Source: Phaenicophaeus curvirostris (lineage: Eukaryota > Chordata > Aves > Cuculiformes > Cuculidae). Taken from it: a DNA stretch of 64,000 nucleotides. The DNA is taken from assembly GCF_032191515.1 (NCBI RefSeq), contig NC_091398.1:24591443-24655442 (forward strand), in the 5' to 3' direction. The first letter of the stretch is position 1. The number at the start of each line of letters is the position of its first letter. The notes beneath the pieces were generated by a model, which saw only the letters and a list, made by a program, of their open reading frames with translations, made no database searches and was not told where the DNA came from. The translations under genes and the position numbers were made by a program. Positions 1 to 12,300 of the stretch are shown here, piece after piece.

Positions 1-136
1 TGATTGCTGACCAAAGAATTTGCTACTTTTGTAAGTTCATTGACGTTTTATCCAGAATCTGATGCCAATAAAACAGTCACTTCACCAGAAATTCAAATGC
101 TTTATTCTGACACTTAACACTTTGTTCCATTTCTAG

Positions 137-339
137 GTCATTCTGGAGGATGTGTGGCTATGCGAGGGGAGGAACCTGTTGGTTACTGGGAAGTGAAAAG
201 CTGCAAGAACTTCAAAGCAATGTCATTATGCAAGCAAAAAATCATTTCCTATGAAGAACCTGAACTTACTTTTCAAAAACATTTGAGTTCCTGCTATTTT
301 GGATGGGAATCAGAAGCTAATCTGCTCAGCTGCTACAAG
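137..339 (+). CDS. PLA2R1: PLA2R1 exon: end of CTLD3, start of CTLD4
   Basis: Starts after TTCTAG with two bases of a split codon and ends in phase 0 before GTACAT. It encodes SGGCVAMRGEE... through MSLCKQ, the last cysteines of CTLD3, then a linker and the CTLD4 opening (CYFGWESEANLLSCYK). The following 300-bp intron holds nothing recognisable. Confidence 0.93.
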
Positions 340-3300
340 GTACATGATGAACTTTCTCTGATTTTTTCTGATTTTAGATTGGTTTAGGAATTTGCTGTTC
401 CTAAACTGTTTTTGATAAAGCAGTATTTCTTTTATTCAGCAAACAAAGATCAATTGTTACCATCCTTCACTGTGTTTAAAAGCAAGCAGAAGCCTTTAAG
501 ACTTGAATCAGAACAGTACTTGGAATATACGTGGTTTTATTGTAGGAAGAACTGTAAATAGCACTTTATTTTTGTAGGTTTCTGAAACAATTGTTATCCA
601 AAATCAATTACAAATATGGCACTATTTATTTTATTGCAGATATTTCACAATGAGAAAGTTCTGATGAGAAGAACGTGGAACGAAGCAGAAGAATTATGCC
701 AAGATTTTGGAGCACATCTTGCTAGTTTCAGCCATATCTATGAAGAGGCATTTTTAAACAATTTATTATATACAATTTTTGATAGGTAAATATACTTCTT
801 AACACCAACAAGGTTTATCTTAATTATACTAATATGTACAAAAAAATCTACAGTTTAGGGTCTTCCATCCTCTTTGCTAGTGGCTGAAGATGTCTCTACT
901 CTTGACTAATATGAACTTAGAAATGGGTGAAAAGAAGTTTGTTGGCAACACTGTAATGTGATTCTTTTTGAAGATGATATCTGTAGTAGATGTCAAGCAG
1001 CTGTTAAGGTGATTTTCTTGTGAGTTAACATTCCCCAATGAAATTTAAGATCAGCAGTTTTAATCCTGTTTTAAATGTTTTCATCTTCAAAAATATGATT
1101 TAATGTTTTAGTAGGAAAACCAGAGTTTACTTCAAGGATACTAAAAAGTAAAGAAATGTATTATAGAATAATAGAATCATTAGGTTGGAAAAGACCTTAG
1201 AGATCAACTCTCACCATACCTGTCCACTACTAAATCATCTACCGGCCTTCTAAACACCTCCAGGGATGATGACTCAACCACCTCCCTGGGTGGCCTGTGC
1301 CAGTGTTTGGTAACCCTTTCTGTGAAGACATTTTTCCTAGTGTCCAATCTAAACTTACCCTGATGCAGCTTGAGGCCATTCCCTCTTGTCCTATCACCCA
1401 TCACCTGGGAGAAGAGACTAACATCCACCTCTCTGCAGCCTCCCCTTAGGTAGTTGTAGAGAGCAATAAAGTCTCCCCTCAGCTTCCTCTTATTCAGGCT
1501 AAACAACCCCAGTTCCCTCAGCTGTTCCTCGTAAGACTTGTTCTCCAGCCTCTTCACCAGTTTCATCACTCTTCTCTGGATGTGCTCCAGGAATTCAGTG
1601 TCTTTCTTATAGTGAGGGGACCAAAACTGAACACAGTATTTGAGGTGCAGCCTCACCAGTGCAGGGTACAGGGGGAGAATCAGTTCCCTGGTCCTGCTGG
1701 CCACACCGTTTCTGATACAAGCCAAAATGCTATTGGCCTTCTTGGCCACCTGAGCATACTGCTGAATCACGTTCAGTCGTCTGTTGACCAACACTCCCAG
1801 GTCTCTCTCTGCCAGGCAGCTTTCCAGCCATTCTTCCCCAAGCCTGTGGCACTGCATGGGGTTTTTGTGTCTCAAGTGCAGGACTCAGCACTTGGTCTTG
1901 TTAAACCTCATCCCACTGGCCTCAACCCATCAATCCAGCCTGTTCAGATCCCTCTGTAGAGCCTCCCTACCCTCCAGCAGATTGATGCTTCCTCCCAGTT
2001 TAGTGTCATCCTCAAACTTGCTAGGAGTGTACTTGATCCCCTCATCCAGGTCGTTAATAAAGATATTGAACAGGACTGGACCCAAATGATGTATTGAGTT
2101 CAAGAATAAATGAGTATGGCTATTTGCACTGTTTAGAAAATAGTCTGTGAAATAGTTAAGGAAAACAAATGTGATAAGTGTTTTCTTTGTTTCCTTCGTA
2201 GGACAGAAGAAAGACAGTTCTGGATTGGCTTTAATAAAAGAAATCCACTCTCTCGAGGGACGTGGCAGTGGTCTGACAGAACACCTGTAACTATCTGTAT
2301 ACTGCATAATTTAGTAACCTTTCAAGTCATAACTGAGCATAAGTTCACAAAAAATAAGCCTAGTGAGCAAATGTTGGCCAGGAATATTGTTTGTTTTTCA
2401 TGTACCCGTACTTCACTTAAAGTAATTGCTACAATAGCAGTAATAGTACACCACTGTTAAAGTAGCAGCCTGTGCAACTGCAAAAGGAATTTGGTAGGGT
2501 TATAAAGGTTTGCAGATGTGTGTTTTCATGCAAAGCATATTGTGGTTAACCCAGGACCGGGAAGGTGCAGAGTGAGCATATAGGTGTGTATATATACACA
2601 AATACATTGGAAAGCTGTAGAACTGTGTTTACATGCTTTATTTGTTCTATCACTGTTAGATTCATGACTGCGTTCAGAGTTAAGTCTGTCCTTTTTTAAT
2701 ACCACTTTTGATTTTGCGTCCTTGAAAATAATTGGTGCCAGATGCCACACTAATTATTTGTACTTGGGATTTAAACATCGATCAAGTGAAGAAGGCTCAG
2801 TTTGTGAACTGTAATTGGTTTTCAGCCTGAAGAACAGCTCTGCCATGGTTATTTAAATAATTTCAGAATCTATGATTGAGTTTTGCACTCTGTTAAATGA
2901 AAGCAAAAGCTGTTAGGTGTGGGCAGCTAGTGCTAATCATTAAAGAAAATTGTTAGGTTTCATAGCTAGCCAATGATTTTTACAAAGAAGAAGGCTGATA
3001 AAAGATGGGGAAGTTGAACAGGACATTGTTAGCACATGATTATGGACCTTTTATTTTACCACTGCAAATTAGGTGGTCCTCTAATTGTTAGTCATGATGT
3101 TCTTGCCATACACACATGCCCAAATGCTTCCTTTTTCTCTGTAATGAGATTTTGAAATGCCTCATCTCAGATTGTTGGTGGAAGATAATGAATGTATTGG
3201 TTTTAGGTTGTATCTTCATTTTTGGAAAGCAAGTATATTGAAGATGACTCAAGAAACTGTGGTGTGTTCAAAGCAAATAGTACCGTCTTTCCAGCACACT

Positions 3301-6300
3301 GCAATGAAAAGCGTGAATGGATATGCAAAATACCAAAAGGTGAAATATTTATTAACATACGTTGCCTGTTATACCCATTGCTTGCTATTCAGGAGACATA
3401 AGAAAAAAAAAAATCTAAACCCCTACTTTTTAGTCACATCTGAAGTTCTCCTCATTGGTGTTCTGCATGAAAGCATGGCAAAGTTGTCCGTGGCCATTAG
3501 GGTTTGTCGAACATTTAACAACTCTAGTATGTGCAGTCAGTTTAAAAATGCATTGTCGTTAGTTAACAGGAGTTAATCAAAGTTCTTATTTATATTTATA
3601 TATAGCAACCTAGTCTAGTGGAACCCCCATGACAGGGGGGTTGGAACTAGATGATCTTTAAGGTCCCTTCTAGCCCAAACCATTCTGTGATTCTATGGTA
3701 AAGCTTACTAAAAGTGCTGTCTAGTAAGTGGAGCAGCAGTTATTTTATTTTATTCCGTGTTTAACTCCCTTTTTTGTCCCTGAATGAGAATAATCTTCAT
3801 TATTTTGATTTACATCCTTACCATGTGGAAAAAGCAATTTCAGTGAAATATCTCTTTTCATTCTTAATCAGCAATGTTTTAATTTATTCATGTATTTTTG
3901 CAGGTGTTAAACCAAAGAATCCAGTTTGGTACATATCCGGTATGAAAGCATTTTCTTTTTTCACATCTTGAAATATTGTCATTTGGAAATATAATTTAAA
4001 TTATTAGGATGTTTTATTTATTTCATTTTTACCAAGTTAAAAATTAAGATAAAGGAACTCTGTAAGAACTTGTTGCTACAGGTCAAAATCTGTTGCACTT
4101 TTGTTTAGGATCACCCAGACATCACAAAGGAAGGTTGCCAGTAATGAGCACAGGAGTTCGGTAACCTCGCCATCACAATAAATGGCCTTTATTATTCATG
4201 GGGATCACAAAGAATGACATTTGAAATGAGTTTTTAGCCCTATACAGTGCTGACTCTTTTGCTTGTTTTCCAGAACTACCCTGGTCGTATTATCAAGGAG
4301 CGGAGTATCTTTTCCATGTCAGTCCTACAGACTGGGAAACCTATGAGTTTGTCTGTGCCTGGCTTCGCAGTGGAGTGGCAACAGTAAATTCTTATGGTGA
4401 ACAAGCCTTTATTCAAAATAAAATTAAGAAGGTAAGAATAACAGGTTGGTCCGTCTGCCTCAAAAGACCCAGGAGGAGCTAAAACCAGCTTCCTATCACA
4501 AAGTTATGGTAGTCTGGTGTAAAAAGAAGTGCTTGTTTCACATGTGGTGTACATTTTTCTCTGTTTCTTCTTCTTTCTCCACCCCTCCATGACCAAGGGG
4601 ACCCATTTTGGTCCCTCAGGTGTTCACACAGCAGTGCTGCATCCACCAGGATGTCTGCTGATCCTTCACAGTTCCATAGTTGTGCTCCTATTCCAATTCA
4701 GTAGCTTGCAGCTGGTCATCAGGTAGCAATACCAAGGGACATTTGAGTGGGTATATTAGCATGACACAGGCAGTAAATCCAGATGTTTGAAATGGTCTTC
4801 ATAGTTTTAAAAGAAAATTTACTCTTGGGGAGAGCTGGCCAAGAATGAAGGATTATTTGATATGAACTTAGAAATGGGTGAAAAGAAGTTTGTTGGCAAC
4901 ACTGTAATGTGATTATGTAGTAGATGTCAAGCAGCTGTTAAGGTGATTTTCTTGTGAGTTAACATTCCCCAATGAAATTTAAGATCAGCAGTTTTAATCC
5001 TGTTTTAAATGTTTTCGTCTTCAAAAATATGATTTAATGTTTTAGTAGGAAAACCAGAGTTTACTTCAAGGATACTAAAAAGTAAAGAAACGTATTATAG
5101 AATAATAGAATCATTAGGTTGGAAAAGACCTTAGAGATCAACTCTCACCATACCTGTCCACTACTAAATCATCTACCGGCCTTCTAAACACCTCCAGGGA
5201 TGATGAGAGCTGGCCAAGAATGAAGAATTACCAATTTCTCTGCACCTTAAATATATCTAGAACTCTAAACCACAAAAGTGTGAGTACTTACAACCACAGA
5301 AAATAGATTATCTTGTCCTCTGTGTGTGCCAGCTTGGGCAACATTCTTATATGTCCACACATTTGTATGATGTCTTCTGAATTAAACCTCTTTGTGACTA
5401 TGGATATCTATATAAGAGAAAAGACATCTGCCTCTAAATTCCCTCTTCTGGATGAAAGCAGAATTTCTGTAGAACCAGTCTGATGTGATAAACAGGTTTG
5501 AAGCTGAGACATAGCTGCAGAAGCAGATACATTCCCAAAAAACTTAAGTTTGTTTTCTTTTAGGTGTTCTCAGCAGAAGCAAAATAAGGAAAAACAAAAT
5601 TGAATAAAAATAATATCTGCTTATTGGTGGTGAAATTTTATGGTTGTAATATAAAGGGATATTATAGCATAATATTTAAAAGAACAAACAGTGCTGAGTA
5701 GAAAAACTCTTGGCCTACAATAGCTTAGTTTTGCTTGCTTTGTGTACAGCCTTCTCTGCTTTTAACTTAAAATAGATAGCATAAGTAGAATTGCGTTATA
5801 TTATGATGGGAGTTTTAAGTTCCCAAGGAATTATTCATCATTTTTATTTGCTATTTAAGAAATTTTGTTTCAAAACATGATGAACTGGATTTAAACCAAC
5901 AGTTCATGGCAGAAATAGCGTATAATGAAAGAGCAGCATTACTGTTTAGGCTGTCGTCTTCCACATCTACTAGAGACTCTAATGTCATGTAATTACGGCC
6001 TTAAGTAAAACTGGATGTTTATGATTTAAAAAATGATATAACTTCAAAAAATATGTATTTTTACAACTTAATACCATTTGAAGTGGCTAATCAGAATGCT
6101 TCTTTAAAGTCATGTTTACTTACAGGAAATCTTTTAAAAGTGGATTTATCATTAAAATCAGTGGTTATTGTGCCAGTTTGTGAGCATTCTACAATGAAAA
6201 AAGCTAGATTTACTCCAGTGGCATTGGAAATCAGGTTAACTTCCTTGAAGTTTTGTCTTGGAATAGAAGATACGCAGCTATTTTAAAGCTTGCTGCCTTT

Positions 6301-9300
6301 GGCTAAGCTTTCCCAGTACAGCCAGGTGTGTCCCTAAGTGATTGTCACAGGTTTTCTGTGGAAGCAGGAGTGAGGGTGGCTATCACTAAAATAATACTCA
6401 GCAGTCCACATAGACTTTGCATGTGTCATTAGAAAACTTGGTCAGAATTTCTTAGCATGGAAATTGAAATCACATTTTTCAGTATTCTTTTAAAAACTGT
6501 AACGTGTAGGCTGATGTGCTATGATTAGAAAACTGAACTCAGTAGGGGGTTGGCAATACCAAATCAAACAGCGTTCCTGAGTCTCTTTGTCAGAAATGTC
6601 CATTTTCTTCATTTGATATTGCTATATAAACTCTAAGCTGATGAAATCCTAACTGTAACTCCAAGGACAATGTGAATGCCACAAGACAGACTGCACTTCT
6701 TTTTTTTTTTTTCTGGAAAAAAAATGCTTCCCAGGGACAGGGTGGCTTTTCCAGTGTCCTGCACATTCGGAACTTTTTCTTTGTTGGCTCTTTCCCAAAG
6801 ACCCCAAAACTGTGACAGTTGAGTGGCTAAGCCTGAAAATGAAGCCCATTCATAGTTTAGGCAGAGTCAAGTCAGCATAGCAATAATAAGTGGCCGTGTG
6901 AATGACATTAGTTCTATGACTTATCCATAATTGTTCACCTCTAGGAATGGAGGTCTGTAACTTTTCATGACAACCACAGTTGGTCTGGAAAGCTTCTCTA
7001 GGAATGTCTTGTATGAGTTATATAAAGTCAATAAGAGTTCATTGAAACAATTTGGAAGGATTGAGCAGCATATTAACACTAAAAGTAAATATCTGCAATT
7101 GTCTGTTTTTAGCAGTTGGGGAAAAACAATTTCTAAGATTACAGGCCTTTTCAAGCCAGAGAGGCGCTAAATTCCTAAAATTGTGAATTCCTAATTTACA
7201 GAAGATCAGTCAGCAATGCAATGGAAACAGAGGGCTTAATCATGCTTTAGTTACATGAATAACCTTACTGAAATAATAAAAATGAACACAGGGAGGATTT
7301 AGCTCTTGTTCTTCCCGTTGGAACACAATGGACATGCTATTCATCAGAATACAAACAGAGCTTGAATTTAGAGGTTTGTTAATGCTTTAGTAAGAGGGCA
7401 ACAACAGTTAAACATGTGGCAAAATATTTTTTTTATAGTTATCAAGTAGTGATGTTCATTGGTGGATTGGATTGCATGCAGAAAACGTCAGCGATGAATT
7501 TGGGTAAGAACACCTACACTTCAGCTGCTGTGGGCCGTACTTCACACACACAGTATGCAGGTCACTCTCCTGAAAAGGTTTGATAGCTGAGTGGGATATT
7601 CAAGACAATTTCAATTCTCATGTAAATATTATTTACAATATATTACTATTTCTTTTAAAATGGGTATAAAATATACAAGCTAAAGATATGAGTATCAACC
7701 TTCTTATTGTTAGTTGTCTTTTTTTAAAGCTTAGTTAATAAAGGGGCGCTTTCTATCCTGTATCTGCTTACAAACACTTTTAATGGAGTTTATATTTTTA
7801 GGTAAGGATAGGAAAAAGTGTAACTGCACTCTTAACATTTCTGTGCAGCTGGAGAGATAAATCACCAGTAACGTACCAGAACTGGAATGAAGGAAGGGAA
7901 AGAGAGCCACGGAAGCCAGGGAGAAGATGTGGCTTCATTTCATCACAAACAGGTTTACTTTATATTTCCTTTAGTTGCAGGAGTTGTGACTTTATTTTGT
8001 TGTTGGCCAAAGGAGTTATATATATTTTTTAAATTACTTTCAAGAAATGCAATATGTCATCTTGTATTACATAGTGCTATTACATGGTTACAGTTTGCGT
8101 AACTGCTTTTGCGGTTAAGAAGAGAACAGGAAAAAGAGCATGATTATGCTCAGACTAGGTTATAGTATTGAAAAGGCTATTAATAGTTTCAGTAATCTAA
8201 TGTCAAAATATAAAGATTCCAGCGACACTATATGTTTAGTTTTACTTAAGAATCTGTTATGTGGCACAGAAAAAAAAAAAAGGTTAATGCATTGCTTGCT
8301 TTCAGATTCAGTTTTCTTGTAAACACATTATCCAGATTGATGAGCAATAACTTTTCTTATGTTTACAAACTGTTTTTCTATCATCACACAACTTTAAATA
8401 CTCAAGTTTCTAGCTTATTTTTGATCTCCTAGAATTTGGTAAGGGATTTTTGTGAACCGTGGGTTTTGCACTAGCCTTTTCATCACATAGCTCTACAGTC
8501 TGCTAGAGTAATTTAAAAAACTTCAGTGCTGGTTCCAGTAATTTCTGTCATCTCTCAGTCCCTGTTTTCTGAAGATCTGCAAATCATATGATAAAGTAAG
8601 CATGTCCGATTCTGTGGAAAGAAAAAAATAAATCCAGCTTTTTGTTTATGAGGACTGAAGTAAGTTGATCCAGTTGGTCTCTTGTAATCCCAGCCTTGAA
8701 AGCCAAAGCTGAAACAATGTAAAATCTTTCAAATGTTCGAGTTCGGTGTTACTGTAGTTAGTATTGGATAAAAGGAAGGGAAGCCCACCCTCCAGCATCA
8801 GTAGGCCAGCAGCTGGGAGCTGGTCAGCAACTTGAGTGAACTTTGTTCTACTGGAAAATGTATTTTCAGATCAGTGTGTATTCAGCAAGGCTGTGTTTTA
8901 TGTCAGTACCTGCACATTGCCAACAATTTTCAATGCAAGGAAGTCAAACTAATTTATCTGGAAGGCATCATTTCTCTACCTTTGGTTTTTTCTAGCATAA
9001 CTACTATTTTTTTAAATAGATAATGATGTAGGCATATGTGACTCAGTGTAGAGGAATTGGTTTAACTTTATGAAATCAAACAAGGAGTAATACTGAGGTA
9101 CATGAATGATCGAATTCACTGTAATGTGGTATGTCCAAATGTATTTGATGTAAAATCTTGTTTTACTTAATCACTAAAGGACATCCTTCTTAATAGCTAA
9201 GCTAGCTAAGAAGAAAATCCTTTCCAGTTCTCAAGCCAATATTGAACTGTGTTTTTTCTTTTTACACAGGACTCTGGGGTGATGAAAACTGTACTGTCTC

Positions 9301-12300
9301 TCTTCCCTGTATTTGTAAGCGTAAAATTGCATGGAAAATAGAGAAAGAGATCCCAAAAGACCAAAACCAACAAGGAACATGTCCCAAGGGCTGGTTGCAC
9401 TTTGGTTTCAAAGTAAAGCGCTTTTTTCTGCTGTTTGATAATTCAAAATGCGTTCCATAGTTATGACTGAAATTGGATTTCTTAAAGATTATTCAATATT
9501 TGAAGATTTTCTTCGTTTTGAAAGCAGGGCCCTGACAGCAATACAAACCTTTACAGCTATTAAGTAGTTTTGCACCCAAAAGTTGTCTTAATGAGGTGTC
9601 AAAAATTTTACTTCAGTTGAAGGATATACACACTCACACTTAGAATGCTTTTGCGTATGTATTTGTGCTGTTGCTGTAAAAACCCATGCCATGCATTTTT
9701 TTCCACTTATGACAATTCCAGGCATCTTCTGTATTCTCAAAACCGATCTCTGACGTATTGTGCTAAAGGGTTCCAAAGAGGCTGTGGGTCCTCCAAAAGA
9801 GGCTGTTTCAAATAGGGTTCATCGGTGATCATTATAAACTGAAGTCTGTTTGCAAACAGGTCAAGAAGCAATTATATCAGTAGGCTTCTCTTAAATACAC
9901 ACATTCTGTGATAGTGACATGCTTTGAGGTGACTGGATTTATCCCAGTGCTAAACTGCAGTGACTATAGGGATAAATTTAATCGAGATTGTGTTTGCCTT
10001 TACACAACCAATTTGAGTCCATACCTGATTGCAGCTGGAAACTGATACAAAGCATGTTGGAGAGGTCCATTGCAGGACAGAAACTAATGAAATATTTAGT
10101 TTTCAGTAATAGTGTGTGAAGTGTTGTAGTGATCACCCTTAGTGATTGCAGGAAAACCAACATGAGCCCTCTTTTTTTTTTTTTTTTTTTTTTTGTAAAT
10201 AGTGCTTCTTGATACAAATTCCAAAGGATCCAGTGCATCTGAAAAACTGGTACTCTGCACAAGAGATCTGCGCTAGCTATTATGGGTCACTTGCTTCTCT
10301 TGAAAATGAGCTGGAACAAGGTAGAGTACTGAAAATACTGTTAAATAAATAAAGTTTCATCTTCATTAGGAGGCTGTAGTGAAGTTTCTTGGATAGAGAT
10401 TCAGGAAAAAAGATTGCTCAAATCCTACTCATGGTTCTACTGCTTTGATGAAGTTACTGTTTCTCTTTCCCAGTTTCCCAAACTGTAGATTCAAAGATCC
10501 ACTGAGCTATATGATAGTTAGATTTTGAGGAGTAATTATCATTTCTTTTGGGCTTACTACAGTGCATCAGAAATACTCAATCCTAATCCAGCTGAGGTTG
10601 ACTCAGTTTAACTGAATTTATAGTTAGATGACACTGAAATGCTGCTCACGTTCTTACTTTGTGGTGACTATGCAATGTCATCAATTAGTAATGACATTTT
10701 TCAGTGCTTTAGTATGTTAGGAGAGACTTCATCTATCCCTGAATGATTACCAGTTAATTATATTTAATTCCTGTTTCATTTTCCAGCTTTCATAACAATG
10801 AATCTATTTGGGCAGAAAACTAGTGCTTGGATAGGTTTCCAGAGTGACGATTATGAAAAATGGTTGAATGAAAATCCCCAGATGTATTCCAACTGGTCTC
10901 CAGTTGAAGTAGTGGATGTGAGTATTTCCACAGAGTTTAAGGACTGTTGAAAGGTTGGGGTTTTGTCCATAAAAATCACGACTGTCACAAAAAAAGAGTT
11001 ACAGCAACTTAGTCTTCTCTTGCGTTTTGCAGCTTAAGTCAACTGTGGGCACAGATTTATGAGCATAACTAGACATAGCAAAAAAGGCACTATCAAGATA
11101 ACTATTTACGTAATTTGTGGCTACAGTCACATTCTCTTGCAATTGCATTTAAGCGTCAGACTTTGAATGATATGGTTAGTATCGTGTTCTGGGTCTGAGC
11201 AAAGTTTAGGAATAAGATTATGAATTTCCTATTTTAATATATTACGTTACACCACGTTAGTCCAAATTCATGTTGGGCTTAGCCTATTTGTTCAAAGAAT
11301 GCTTGTGACATTTTTATTATGAGGTTATTGTTTCAAATTGTATTTATGGCATCGTTTATTGTTCTAACTAAATATTTATAATAATGACTTTCAAATAATT
11401 ATTCTTGTAAATATAATGTAATAATTATGCATTGTTTCTACGCAGTGTCTTTTTTAAATTAATTTAAGGTTCTGCATTGATTGCAGAGACAGCGTTATAA
11501 CAGTGCAAACTTTCAGGAACAACTTCCACTCTGTACATTGGTATCAAATAACCCTAATTTTTATTTCACGGGAAAATGGTACTTAGAAGACTGTCAGAAA
11601 AAATATGGATTTATCTGCCAAAAGACTCAGGGTAAGGTTTTGTTTTCCTTTACTTTGGTTTTCTTTTGTTACCACACTAAATTCATCTTAATTTTCATCT
11701 AGGAGCAGCTTGTTATAGGTGTTTGTAACACTAGGAACATAAAAGATTTCTAAGATAGTTCTGCTGTGGTGTTTAGACAAACTAGCTCTACACTATTTAA
11801 TAAATCGATAGCTGTGATGTAGAAGTAATTTCTAGAAAAATATTTTGTTATTAAATTTTCTTCCTAAGCTTGAGCTTCCTGTTGCATTTCAGGAACAGAG
11901 ATGAAATTTGATGTTTTCTGTCATGGCAAGGAGAGTAAAAGCATGAAATGACAAAAGGCAAAACTGAGAGTAATTTTTATGAAAATATGGTGTTTAAAAA
12001 AAAAATTTAGGGGCTGGGACCTGCAATATTAGAATAGAATATACTCTGGAAAATGTATGTCTATGAACAGTGCAGAATGACTGGCCGATCAAATAGAATT
12101 TGGCTTTTCTTTTCACGCCTCTCTAATTCTATTACCATGAAGTTCACCTGCCAGAAGCCTGAAGCTGTTGCAGAGAGCCAGCCGTGTTCGGTTTCCCTGA
12201 GCCCCGTTGCTGGTGCTGCCTCGAGTGGGGAGCTGCTGGCATCCCCCAGGCACTCCAGCAGCTTTGGGGCCCAGTCCCAGCTCTGGCAGGGGGAAGCTGC

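Noticed and set aside
1582..2089. Plus-strand open frames (125 and 101 codons)
   Set aside because: These are antisense shadows of the CR1 reverse transcriptase on the minus strand. The same holds for frames at 19447-20287 and 63426-63729.
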